From: an uncultured Lachnospiraceae bacterium
Lineage (GTDB): Bacteria > Bacillota > Clostridia > Lachnospirales > Lachnospiraceae
Reading direction: 5' to 3'
DNA: 64,000 nucleotides
Assembly (NCBI GenBank): GCA_900549995.1
Contig: URQQ01000004.1
Span: forward strand, 1-64,000
The translations under genes were made by a program, and so were the position numbers. Positions 24,841 to 35,200 of this stretch are shown in pieces. The notes below the pieces were generated by a model. That model had not been told where the DNA came from. It ran no database searches and saw only the letters and a program-made list of their open reading frames with translations. How positions within the stretch are numbered: position 1 is the stretch's first letter; each line of letters begins with the position of its first letter.

Positions 24841-25452
24841 CTATCTGGCTTCCTCTATACTTACTGTACCCCAGTTAACAATTGTTCCATTTGGATCATT
24901 CCCCGGATTTCTGACCGGTTCAAAATTGTCCGCCTGAATCAGTTCCGCCTGAAGGTCTATGGTAAACGTAGCCTCTGCTACTTCATTTCCCCATTCATTG
25001 GGAATCTTCACTGTTGTAAAAATCGCACTTGATGTCTCACTCTTAGTCATTCTCTTCTGATAGTAGTAATATCCGTCTGTTCCTTTTACCCAGTCTGTAC
25101 CAATATCAAGTCCCGCTTCCACTGCCTCCGCATATCCATTGAATGCTTCGAGTCCGCTGATATTAACCTGCATCCGCAGGTATGCATCTTCCGAATCATC
25201 TGCAAGTGTTACCGTAGGAATCTTACTCAGATCCTGCCCCGGCTTGATCTTATCATATTCAATACCATCTGGTGTCTCTTCCGCATCCGGATCATCTGTT
25301 GTCTCATTCAGTGAGCCATCTACTTTACCCAGGGTAATGACATTCTGTTTTGTATCCTTATCCGTGAAGTACATCAATGTACCTCCGATTCCCAGTACAG
25401 CAATTAATGATACCGCTGTGATGAGAGTAATAATTTTCTTTGTTTTTGTCAT
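24841..25452 (-). CDS. SipW-type signal peptide protein (TasA/camelysin-like)
   Basis: 203 residues. The N-terminus has the SipW-cognate signal peptide: basic start, hydrophobic run, then L-G-I-G-G-T-L-M-Y-F-T-D, the cleavage-site context recognised by SipW-type signal peptidase. The mature part is a short beta-rich domain with Asp/Glu-rich loops and A-Y-L-R-M-Q-V-N-I, as in TasA-family matrix fibre or camelysin-like proteins. It is the most diverged of the four tandem paralogues at 24.8-27.7 kb. ATG 25452 is preferred over TTG 25458 by spacing to AAAGGG. Confidence 0.82.
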   Translation of the reverse strand: MTKTKKIITLITAVSLIAVLGIGGTLMYFTDKDTKQNVITLGKVDGSLNETTDDPDAEETPDGIEYDKIKPGQDLSKIPTVTLADDSEDAYLRMQVNISGLEAFNGYAEAVEAGLDIGTDWVKGTDGYYYYQKRMTKSETSSAIFTTVKIPNEWGNEVAEATFTIDLQAELIQADNFEPVRNPGNDPNGTIVNWGTVSIEEAR

Positions 25453-25479
25453 AGCCAAAACCCTTTCCTACTTCAGAAA

Positions 25480-26145
25480 TTAATTTGCTCCCACTATGAA
25501 TTCTTCTGGAAACGCTGTTGTTACCGCATCTAATGCCGAATCAAATCCTTCTGTCTGTACTAAATAACCCTGTAAGTTGATATCAAAGTTTTTCATCTCA
25601 TAGTCAGCCCAGTTTCCATCAGGATATAATTCTTTTGTAAACTGCACATTTGTGCTGTATGCACTTTTAATCTGATCTGCTGTTAATGCCAGATTACTGA
25701 TTGTCACCTTATTGAATAATGTTTCTGTCGGAGTACCAGCAACACTTTCATGTTTATAAATAGCTACAGTATGGTCTCCATTGAATTCCCAGTCTTCTGT
25801 ATTCCAGTCGATCTCAGCAAACTGCTCGATTTCGGCTGCTGATGTGACATCTCCTGTATATGTAAGCTTAACTGCTACATATGCATTATCTGTTCCTTCC
25901 GGAGAAGTATTATTAATTCTTGGATCTTTAGTAATTACACGTCCTGGAGTAAAATGATCCGCCTGCTCGTGTCCTTCTTCATCCCATCCCGGCTCGGAAA
26001 GATTTCCCGAAATCCCGGTTCCCATTGTAAATGTATTTGTCTTATCGTTTGTCCTTGTACTTAAATATGCTAATGTTCCGCCGATTCCAACAACTGCTAC
26101 TAACGCAAGTGATATGATTGATACCATTAATTTTTTGTTTTTCAT
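25480..26145 (-). CDS. SipW-type signal peptide protein (TasA-like)
   Basis: 221 residues with the signature V-G-I-G-G-T-L-A-Y-L-S-T after the hydrophobic core of the signal peptide, then T-N-T-F-T-M-G at the expected start of the mature protein. The mature domain carries P-G-x-x-I-x-K-D-P-x-I-x-N (residues about 68-80) and A-Y-V-A-V-K-L, both shared with its neighbours. No sorting signal or C-terminal anchor is present, so it is expected to be released or to polymerise. GAGGAG precedes the ATG. It lies in the operon read from the promoters at 27773-27910. Confidence 0.88.
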   Translation of the reverse strand: MKNKKLMVSIISLALVAVVGIGGTLAYLSTRTNDKTNTFTMGTGISGNLSEPGWDEEGHEQADHFTPGRVITKDPRINNTSPEGTDNAYVAVKLTYTGDVTSAAEIEQFAEIDWNTEDWEFNGDHTVAIYKHESVAGTPTETLFNKVTISNLALTADQIKSAYSTNVQFTKELYPDGNWADYEMKNFDINLQGYLVQTEGFDSALDAVTTAFPEEFIVGAN

Positions 26146-26171
26146 AATACTTTCTCCTCTATTTTAACATA

Positions 26172-26963
26172 TTAATTGAATTTTGTATTTGATTTTGTAT
26201 TCACAAGTTTCACTAATTCATTGATTCCTTCATTGGTAATTGTATTACCATTTTCTACAGTAAATCCTTCTGCCTGAATTGCAAAACCTGTAACCTGGAT
26301 TTCGAAACTTGGAAGTGTCGCTGCATCTACTTTTTCACCCTTTTCGTTTACATAAGTATAAGTAGGGTCATATGTTTCCGTTTCTGTATTAACGAGTGTT
26401 TTATTTCCATTGCCATCTACTTTATAGGTCTCCGTTGTCTTTGCACTCTCTGTCCAAACCTCTGTAATTCCTGCATTTACTTTTACAGACTCGAAAATTG
26501 CATCTGTAGAAGCACCTTTTGCCAATTTGGTTCTCACGATCCAGATTTCACTGCCATCTGCATTTGTCTTAATTTTCTCCCAGCTGTCTGTAAATCCATC
26601 TTTATTATTGTCTGTAAACGTTGTCTGTACTTCTGCATATTTTTTGAAAGTGTCATATGAAACAAGTTTTTGGTCATTATCTAAATAATCAAGTTTTACC
26701 GCCACATAAATTTCCGTATTTGAATCGGTATCATTTGTCATCACTGGGTTTTTCGCAATTACCTGTCCTGGTATATAATCTTTACCTGAATTCTCAGTCC
26801 ACTTTGTCTCTGTCAACTCTGTAGATACATCCTTGCTTGATGTAAACGTATTTTTCTTCGTCTCCGTCACACTTGATAAGTAAGCCAGTGTCCCTCCGAT
26901 AGCAACTACTGCTGTAAGTGCCATTGCCCCTAATGTCATTGCGATTTTTTTCTTATTTGCCAT
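26172..26963 (-). CDS. SipW-type signal peptide protein (TasA-like)
   Basis: 263 residues, the longest of the tandem set. The signal peptide has V-A-I-G-G-T-L-A-Y-L-S-S, followed by K-K-N-T-F-T-S. The shared mature motif P-G-Q-V-I-A-K-N-P-V-M-T-N and I-Y-V-A-V-K-L-D-Y are present. An insertion near residues 170-215 rich in Thr, Asn and Tyr distinguishes it and may be a variable surface loop. GGAGG lies before the ATG. No anchor or cysteine is present. Confidence 0.88.
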   Translation of the reverse strand: MANKKKIAMTLGAMALTAVVAIGGTLAYLSSVTETKKNTFTSSKDVSTELTETKWTENSGKDYIPGQVIAKNPVMTNDTDSNTEIYVAVKLDYLDNDQKLVSYDTFKKYAEVQTTFTDNNKDGFTDSWEKIKTNADGSEIWIVRTKLAKGASTDAIFESVKVNAGITEVWTESAKTTETYKVDGNGNKTLVNTETETYDPTYTYVNEKGEKVDAATLPSFEIQVTGFAIQAEGFTVENGNTITNEGINELVKLVNTKSNTKFN

Positions 26964-27021
26964 AACTCATTCCTCCACTTTTCCTTTATATAAATAATTT
27001 ATTTTGTTATCTTTCACCCTT

Positions 27022-27729
27022 TTATAACGCTGCGAACTTCATCATCTCTGTCTTGGCATCTTCCAGCGAAACATTGTCTGACTGGATTGCATATGCAGTT
27101 ACTTTGATTTCAAATTTTGGAAGCATTCCGGTTCCGTCTGCTTTTGGTTCCAGTGCCAGGCTTAACGGCACTTCTTTGAATAACGGATGTTCTGAAGTAT
27201 CTTCATTGATCGCCAGGATATCTTCATATAAGTAGATCTGCTCATTACTCTTATTGTCAAGCAATGTCCATTTTGAATCAAAGGCTATTCCATCACCTTC
27301 CAGATATGCCTTTTTAAAATCCTCATAGGATACTTTTTCGTCTGCATCGTTGAAATATTCAACTTTTAATGCTACATATGAGGAAACTCCGGTTCCCTTT
27401 TCTCCGTTATTACGGATCTGAGGATTCTTTGGTATCTTTGCCCCAGGCACATAAGAACTTGCCTGTGTGATCCCAAGATTCTCCAATTCCGTCCCGGTGA
27501 TCTCCGGCTTTGCAGTTGTTCCATCCCCTCCCGGTTCATCATTGAAGTTATAACCATCCCATTCTGGCTCTCTCAGCTGAATTGATATCTTCCTGTCTGA
27601 TGTAAACACATTCTTCTTTGTATCTGTTATATCATGAAGATATGCCAGGGTAGCTCCGATTCCCAGAACCGCGGTAAGGCTTATGATTATAAGAAACTTT
27701 ATTAAGCTGTTACTTTTCTTTTTCGCCAT
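27022..27729 (-). CDS. SipW-type signal peptide protein (TasA-like), first of the tandem set
   Basis: 235 residues; signal peptide with L-G-I-G-A-T-L-A-Y-L-H-D and then K-K-N-V-F-T-S-D. The core motif reads P-G-A-K-I-P-K-N-P-Q-I-R-N, followed by S-Y-V-A-L-K-V. It is the promoter-proximal gene of the operon 27022-24601 and therefore probably the most abundant product. Two operator-promoter units lie directly upstream. The RBS is GAGAGG with long spacing. Confidence 0.88.
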   Translation of the reverse strand: MAKKKSNSLIKFLIIISLTAVLGIGATLAYLHDITDTKKNVFTSDRKISIQLREPEWDGYNFNDEPGGDGTTAKPEITGTELENLGITQASSYVPGAKIPKNPQIRNNGEKGTGVSSYVALKVEYFNDADEKVSYEDFKKAYLEGDGIAFDSKWTLLDNKSNEQIYLYEDILAINEDTSEHPLFKEVPLSLALEPKADGTGMLPKFEIKVTAYAIQSDNVSLEDAKTEMMKFAAL

Positions 27730-27772
27730 CCCTATCTTCCTCTCTGCTGCGTCATTTCCAATCTATGTTTAT

Positions 27773-27805
27773 ATTATGGACTGCGCAAGTCACATTCCGG
27801 TCACA
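27773..27805 (-). promoter_or_regulatory. SARP-type operator and promoter P2 of the SipW-substrate operon
   Basis: Minus strand: TGTGACC (27799-27805), 4 bp, TGTGACT (27788-27794), 9 bp, CATAAT -10 (27773-27778). The heptamers are direct repeats at 11-bp pitch and occupy the -35 region, as in SARP-activated promoters. Confidence 0.75.
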
Positions 27806-27877
27806 TACCTGCATTTTCTCAATTCTTTTTTTGAAAATCTTATATGACTGCATTCCCATCAGTTATCTTATGTGATT

Positions 27878-27910
27878 ATTATGGCGTACTAAAGTCACAT
27901 TACGGTCACA
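27878..27910 (-). promoter_or_regulatory. SARP-type operator and promoter P1 of the SipW-substrate operon
   Basis: TGTGACC (27904-27910), 4 bp, TGTGACT (27893-27899), 9 bp, CATAAT (27878-27883). Same heptamers, spacing and -10 as the site 105 bp downstream, suggesting a duplicated promoter. Confidence 0.75.
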
Positions 27911-27972
27911 CACCAGATGTTTCTTAATTATTTTCAAAAAACAGCAATCTCTTCTATATAACATACATAATA

Positions 27973-28018
27973 AAAGAAGGTATCCCCGAAGTCTTTTACA
28001 ACTTCAGGAATACCTTCC
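27973..28018 (-). terminator. Terminator after the TasA-like gene adjoining sipW
   Basis: A 17-bp near-perfect stem (GAAGGTATYCC...) with a T-rich tail on the minus strand. It separates the adhesin-sipW transcript from the two promoters that follow. Confidence 0.85.
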
Positions 28019-28031
28019 TCTTCTGTTTCGT

Positions 28032-28688
28032 TTATTTTATTCCAAGTTTTTCAACAATTGCCTGCCCCCAGGCATCTTTCACTGCGCCATCCTGTTTTGC
28101 AGAAATACCTTCTGTTAATACCTGCAGTTCGAAATGTGCGTCCGCTGGTACTGTGCCTGTATACTTTACACCAGTAATTAAATTGCCCGTCTCATTTCCC
28201 GGTTTTACAGCCTCATTATAGTAGTAGTAGACTTCCAGTTTCTGATCCCCTGCCGGATTGGCAGGATCCTGAATCCATTTGCTGTCTCCCATCGTGTAAG
28301 TAAGCTTCGCAGGATCCACAGTCACCGGCGCAACCTGGCCTGCATTTTCTTTGGCATCATCATTGTATCTGATGATAGGTACAAGTCTCGCCCTCACCCA
28401 GGTATCTGTCGTAGGATACTCATCCGATGTGATATTCTGGACTGCTACGATTTTTTCAACCACCTGACCGCCTTGGACATCCGGATATGTCACAGTATTC
28501 TCGCCGTCTTCATAGATCTTTCCACCTTCAACAACACCGATATTTACCGCAGCACCCTTGAACTTATTTGTTACCGGTTCTGATTTATTTCTCAGCAGAG
28601 CCAGGGTAACCCCGACTACACAGGTCAGCACCAGGATTGAACTGACTGCGGTAATTATGATTTTAGTTTTATGACTGAACTTTTTCAT
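28032..28688 (-). CDS. TasA-like SipW-locus protein with diverged signal
   Basis: 218 residues. The signal has C-V-V-G-V-T-L-A-L-L-R-N instead of G-G-T-L-A-Y-L-S, then T-N-K-F-K-G. The mature part has V-E-K-I-V-A-V-Q-N and T-W-V-R-A-R-L-V-P-I-I, typical of TasA-family beta domains. Its start codon overlaps the sipW stop (TGATG), indicating coupled translation with the peptidase that probably processes it. A terminator follows. It is closest in layout to the 40332-41042 protein, and the two may be minor or anchoring subunits. Confidence 0.82.
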   Translation of the reverse strand: MKKFSHKTKIIITAVSSILVLTCVVGVTLALLRNKSEPVTNKFKGAAVNIGVVEGGKIYEDGENTVTYPDVQGGQVVEKIVAVQNITSDEYPTTDTWVRARLVPIIRYNDDAKENAGQVAPVTVDPAKLTYTMGDSKWIQDPANPAGDQKLEVYYYYNEAVKPGNETGNLITGVKYTGTVPADAHFELQVLTEGISAKQDGAVKDAWGQAIVEKLGIK

Positions 28689-29188
28689 CATTTACCTCCA
28701 TTCCCATCCTTGTCTTCCTTCATCAGCAGATCCGGCAAAAATGTCAAAATTAAAACTACAATTATAAATGTTACTAGTAATATCATCCCTGATCTCGTGT
28801 TTGCTTTCGCCGCTACATAACCGAGATACGGAATTGAAAAAACCGGTTTCCCGATAACATCACTGTATGCAACAGTTCCGCCGTCTTCATTGTCATTCGC
28901 ATCTCCTTTTGTCGTAAAGCATTGATTATCTCTGTCTGCTTTCACAACACGGTGCGTAACAACGGTGTCGCTTCCAATAGAAAACGTAACTGGATCTCCT
29001 TCATTTATCTTCTCCGGGGAAGTCTTGCTGATATAGACAAGACTTCCCACATGATAGGTTGGTTCCATACTTCCGCTGAGCACAGCCATCGGCTGCAGCC
29101 CAAAAATCCGGGGTACGAATAATACTGCTACAATTGCTATAAGAATAGCGAGTAATATGGATGTAATCCACTTATATGCTTTTTTCAC
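28688..29188 (-). CDS. sipW: Signal peptidase I, SipW (ER/archaeal) type
   Basis: 166 residues. An N-terminal membrane helix (about residues 8-27) precedes the catalytic serine in S-G-S-M-E-P-T (Ser40). The general base is a histidine, in V-V-T-H-R-V-V (His79), rather than the lysine of ordinary bacterial signal peptidases; this defines the SipW/ER type. A C-terminal membrane helix follows. In Bacillus this enzyme processes TasA and TapA. Here six candidate substrates are encoded within 12 kb. GTG 29188 has GGGAGG 9 nt upstream. Confidence 0.93.
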   Translation of the reverse strand: MKKAYKWITSILLAILIAIVAVLFVPRIFGLQPMAVLSGSMEPTYHVGSLVYISKTSPEKINEGDPVTFSIGSDTVVTHRVVKADRDNQCFTTKGDANDNEDGGTVAYSDVIGKPVFSIPYLGYVAAKANTRSGMILLVTFIIVVLILTFLPDLLMKEDKDGNGGK

Positions 29189-29236
29189 TTTTAGTTTCCT
29201 CCCATGCCTCTTATTACTGCCTTCATTATAGCATAC

Positions 29237-32200
29237 TTATTTTTTCCTGGTAAATTTGTTTACTGCAGAGGCAACATCACTCAGCCACTTATAGTCACCC
29301 TGCAAGGTATTTGTAAATGTAACTTCCGCCGGATTCTCTGCCGCATACTCCTCATATCCAGGCGCTGTTCCATAGAATCCTGCTTTGCCCATAAGCTCAG
29401 TATTTCCCTGGCGTTCACCGATCGGAAGATTGACTGCTGCCGTATGTGCTCCTGCTGTGCTATAATTATCCTTCGTTTCTGTCAGATTGTATTTGGAGGA
29501 CCACTTTGTCTCTTCAGTTACAGTGTAGTAACCTTTTTTAAGCCCTGTGACTTTATCCGTGCCTTCGGTAATATTTCCATTCGCGTCAAAACTCAAAACT
29601 GCATAATAAGTATCTTTAATCTCTCCATCTGTTTCTTCTCTTCTGTCAACCCGGAAGATAAAGCTCTGGTTTGCGCGGATCTGCCTGATATCTGTATACT
29701 GGCCAACAATATCTTTTGTAATCTTAAGCTGTCCTTTTACAATATCAATAATGTAAACACCATATTTGGCAGCCTTGCCGCCATCCTGATAGTATTTTAC
29801 ATTTTTATCAGACAATCCTTCCTGATTATTCGTTGCATACAATCCCAGTTCTTCATCAGCCTGATGGGATACACCGTTAGCATCTACCGTATTGGCATTG
29901 CTCGCATCAGTTGCATCTCCTGCAGCATTGTATTTTACCTGAAGATAATATACCGACTGTTCATCCGGCTTTTCCATACCTGTCTGCTCTTCTGTCATGA
30001 CACTGCCTGTATCGTCAAACTTTTCTTTGTCCTTTGACCATTTGAATGTAAAGTCCTTTGCATCCAGTGCCGTTCCGTCACGGCCGATGGTATACTTTTT
30101 CTCTGCTGCATTCTCCGCATAAAATCCTGTGACATTCTCAGCATCAAATAATCTGGCAGTTATCTTCTCACCTGCACTGCTGACACTGTCGCCCCAGAAA
30201 ATAACATCCTGCGCATTACCAACAGTATAATCCATCTTAACATTTACCGGCACCGGATCAAATGCCACACTTCCTGCATCACTGCTGATTCCTGATCCCG
30301 ATGCATTCGTATAGACATCATTTCCACCAATGAACTCATCTTTAGCTCTGACAAGTATTGTCTTTTCCCATCCAGGTTTATTGCCTCTTGCCGCCTGAAT
30401 ACTTGCGTTTGGCCATGTAATTGTTGTAGTGCCGTCTGCGTTCTCCTTAATTTCCGCCCCTGTATTGTTAATCAGACGTTCTCTCTCACCTTCTGCAAGT
30501 TCGAAGCGCGCATCAATCACATCCGTTACATCTGCAGTCACTGTTCTTCCCATCGTCTGACCAATACTTTCGAATACATCGCCAATCGTATCCAGACTGT
30601 CTGCATTCATATAATAATCCTGGTTGGTTGCCACGGATGCCATATACTGGTCTATGTCGTTGACGCTTCCATTATAAATGGTTCCGTTACTGTCAGCGCT
30701 GTCAAATATTCCTACCGAATATATAACAGTACTTCCATCACCGTCCATATTCTTAATCCTGTCAGCCTGCGCAATCGCATTGTTAGCAATTGTTTGATTA
30801 AACCGTCCTGCGCTGCTCGCCGGAACACCATCGGTCATAAAGAGAACCATCTTACGTCTTCCATCATTCACAGAGACTCTTTCACCAGTTCCATCAGTCC
30901 CTTTCAGCACACCGTATGCTTTAGCCAAGCCTTTGCCGGAATCCGTATTGCCCGGACAGTTTACATTCTTAATCCAGCTCTTCAGCGTTGACATAGAACT
31001 GTCATTACCAACTCTCAAAAGCGAGTTTGTTCCGCTTTTCTTAACAGTTGCATTTGTATCAAAGAATACAACTCCGACTCTGCTGTCCTCACTCTTTTCT
31101 TTCACCATATCCAGAAATGCAGATGCTGCTGTGATTGCCTGCTGTTTTTTATCATTACCCTTAGTTCTGACGTAAAGCTGACTGGCTGCAGGATAAACTT
31201 TACTGTTGCCGCTGGCTGTGTCTACATAATACCACTTTTGACTGTTTCCATCCTTTATCACCTGCTGGTAAATCCCATTTGTTGTTCTGACATAATATGC
31301 CCCGGACGTCGGGTAACTGCTTCCTGTATACGGAACATAATTATAAAAATTAAAGGTCATACTCACTGATGTATCGAATACAAGCACAATATCATACGGT
31401 ACCGAATACTCAGATGTCTGTGTAAGCTTGGAACTTGCAGATAAATCAATCTGATAAGTCCGGTCATCCCAGTCAACAAGCTGCACCGTTTTGTCATAAT
31501 CCAGACTCTTTTCAAACTGCTCTCCCGACGTATAATTGTGAATCACCGGAATACCGTTCTGGTTAAGCTCAACCAGCTTCCCTCCTTTGTCTGTCAGTTC
31601 TGCCTTACTGCTTCCATCTTTTGACACAGTCACCTTCCATGTCCATTGATCCGCAAGTTTTTCATATCCATAAGGTGCTTTCAATTCTTCCATTGTATAA
31701 GTTCCCGATGGAACATCCTGAAACTTTACAATTCCATTTTCACCGGAGACAGCTTCCTGTGAAAATCCGTTTTCACCTGTAATCTTAAACACCGCACCTG
31801 AAAGAGGATTCTGACCACCGTCCACTTTTAATAACTCGAAGTCGGTGACTTTTTTTGTGTTCGTTACATTTACCGAAGTATTTTCTCCAAGCTTTATAGT
31901 ACCTTCCGCTGGATCCGTACTTTTCTCTCCGTCGTTTATCTGATAAACCGGATCAAAATAATATCCATCCTTCAGATCTATTTCTGTGATCTCATAAGAT
32001 GCATCTGATAATACATCCAGAATCACCGCAGTTTCTCCCGGTTTTAATTCAAGGTAACCTTTATCTGCAGTCTTTTCTATGCCTGCGTTAATCCCAAAAT
32101 TTCCATCAGTATAAACACGATAGTTTCCTGTATAAATTTTTCCTCCGATTTCAGCCTTTATATGAAATGTTTCGTTCTGGCCAACATCTCCCTGGATACT

Positions 32201-35200
32201 TTTTGTTATTGTCAGATTCTGACGATTTGATGCATTACATTTATTATAGAACATCACCCAGGAATTTTTATCTACAGAGTATTTTGGAGAAGTTGCTGTT
32301 CCTCTTTCATTTCCCTCCGCATCTGAATTGGTAGTATCATTGATCGTAACTTTATCATACTTGTCACTGTCAATCCCCGTCTCCTGAACATAATAATACG
32401 TTGAAACCGGAATTTCTGAAAATACAGCGATTTGATTATGTTTTAAGATAAATTTCCCATCTGAATCTGTTTGATATTCTCCTGGTACTGTTACATAAGC
32501 ACCATTTTTTAATTCCTTCAGTTCATATGAAACATTTTTCTGTACTTTATATGATCCTTCTTTCTCTTCAGACAGATAGAGCTTAAAATTGAAATCTGCA
32601 TCAGCATAATCTGCCATGTTAGTATCTGTAATTGTCTTTCCAACCGTGATACTATCTTCCGGAATATCGATGATGTTGAATTTCAGCTTACAGTTAGATG
32701 CCCCGCCGTGGTCTGTATAGAAGAATTTAAAAGAGTGGGAACTCCAGTCTTTAAATGTCCCTGTCGTATCATCGAGATCCCATGCGTTCTCCGCCCCGAT
32801 TGCTTTTGCGATCTTCGCCAGAGTTGAATCCGTGCCATAAATCTTCGTATATTCCGGATCACTCTTTCCACTGATCGCCTGTACCTGAACCTTACCGGTA
32901 TTAAAGTCAATGCTTCCATTCATCTTACCATGTGAGCCGCCCAGATCCAGTACAAGATATCCATCAATGAATACCCATACATCATCATCACCGGAAAACT
33001 CGAATTTCATATTCTGGTTATTAATCTTTCCATCCTTTGGCTGTATGAACTGCATGCCCATCATCATGCCAAAGCCGTTGTTTATATCGTCCGTAGAACC
33101 ATATTCATTAAACGGATAGAAATTACCATCTCTGGATGTCCCTGAATAAACTTTAAACCGATTGCCATCCAGGAAAGCATAATTTTTGCTGGAATCGTAA
33201 CTATAATATCCATCTGCATCCCGGACAAACAGTCCATCTGCTTCATATTCCGTCTTCTCCGGAATATAAGCTGATCCAAACAGAGTCTCCAGAGAATCAC
33301 CATACTTATTAAAATTAGAGTTTTGACTATCCTTGTTATATCCCCCCTGCGTTCTTACCGGCAGTCCGTCTGTCCCAAGCTTATACTTAACAATTCCCTG
33401 ACTTACACCAGAATTGTCATTTGTTCCTATCCCATCCTTCTTTGCTGTTACCGCTTCTGCCCAGCCAGCTGTTGCATAATCATAAACTTTCAGATCAATA
33501 TTGGGGAGACTGAGCGTCTCTATAACCTCTGCCTTTGTAGAGACTTCATTACTCTGGTATATCAGAAATATTTCATTATTCCCAAGCTGCGGAGGAGTTG
33601 CGCCATTGGCTCTCTGTTTGTATTTAATAACACCATCAATGAGTCCAATCGTCGCAACCGGAGTGCTGCTGTTATACTTGTTAAGCCGGCTGTACAAATA
33701 TTCATATCCTTCAAGATCCGGCGAAATGGTTGCAACGGAGTACCATAATCCCGGAGCCAGAGTTTTGTTTGTATCCTCTCCAACAGAATTGCCATTCTTA
33801 TCAACACATTTAAGGCTCACTGTCTGAGACTTATCTTCCCAGGTAATCACAAACACAGAAAAACTGTCCGTTGAAAAACTTGCCTTATCAACCCCGGCTT
33901 CCCCGGAAACTGAAACTTTCACATCGCCTGCTTCTTCTGCCGTCACTTCCGGATTTTGCTCATTTAGATGATATACGTTTACTTCTGATCCAGACAGAGC
34001 ATTTTCATCAACATCAACTGCACCATTCTCTTTTTCCTTCTCGAGAAGTTCATCGATATCTGGTTTTATCTCTTCTTTGAATGCAAGAGAAACATTCACA
34101 GCGCCATCTGGTTCTACTTCTTTTCCATCTTTTTCAAAACGGATATCATATGCTGCAAAACCGCTTAATGTTTTATTCTCCTCTGAAATTTTTTCCTCAA
34201 CTTTGTTCTGTACATCTAAAAGTGTTTTCTCATCTTCAACTTTCGTCGCCTTCAGTTCCACACCCCTTGGCAGGATTCCTGCCTGGGATAATGTTGCCTT
34301 CACAGTCACATCATCATCAGCGTATGTGTATTCTGTCGTCTGATCCTGTCCGTTCCATGCAACAATAAAGTCTGTGACTTTCTCAGCATTGAACCCGATC
34401 TCCTGTACAGATCCGATCGTATCATCTGCAAATGCAAACACGGTGAGCTGGTCTTTCAGATCCTGCACAACTGTTTTATCCTGATTGTTCTCATCTTTCA
34501 CCGTTGTGTAGTTGAATGCTTTTACATTCATCGCTTTTAACTTGCTCTCTCCGGTAAATACTTCCGGCAGTGCGCCGTTTTTGTAAGACACTTTAAGATT
34601 CATCTCACCATCAGGAACATAAACTTCTCCATCTTTTATCAGCTCTGCATGGTAAGCATAAAATCCATCCACCGGATTGCCATTGTCATCTGCAGTCTCT
34701 TTCAGCAGATTTGTAATATCATCAAATCTTGCCTTATCGGCCTTCTCTTCTTCTGAACTGTTCTTTGTAATCTTATGATCCGTGATCTGCCTGATGTTAA
34801 GCTCTGTCCCCTCTGGAAGAACGGTTCCTTCCGGAAGCTTTACTTCCACTGTCATGTCATCATTTTCAAACGTATACAGAGTCTGTGCAGCAACCGGCTC
34901 CACCGTATTCTCTTCCTGACCGTTCAAATCGCCAATCACTAAATTTTCTTCTGTTGTCTTAGGTTCCTCTGACTCTTTCGGTTCTTCTGTAATCTCCGGT
35001 TCCTCTGTTCCCTTTGACTCTTCCGTAACTTCCGGTGTTTCTCCCTGGCTGCTTTCCGGTTCGGTTATCTCATTCGTCTGTCCAGTTTCTCCTGATGTCT
35101 GGTCAGCAGAATCTCCACTTTCCGGAACCGCCTTCATCCCATCTGCCGTCAGTTCTGAAGGCTCTGCTGATTTATCCGCTGCTAATGCATAGGCGCCATT

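Noticed and set aside
29204..30037. 277-residue plus-strand open frame opposite the adhesin
   Set aside because: Antisense shadow of the adhesin coding sequence with no ribosome site or domain.
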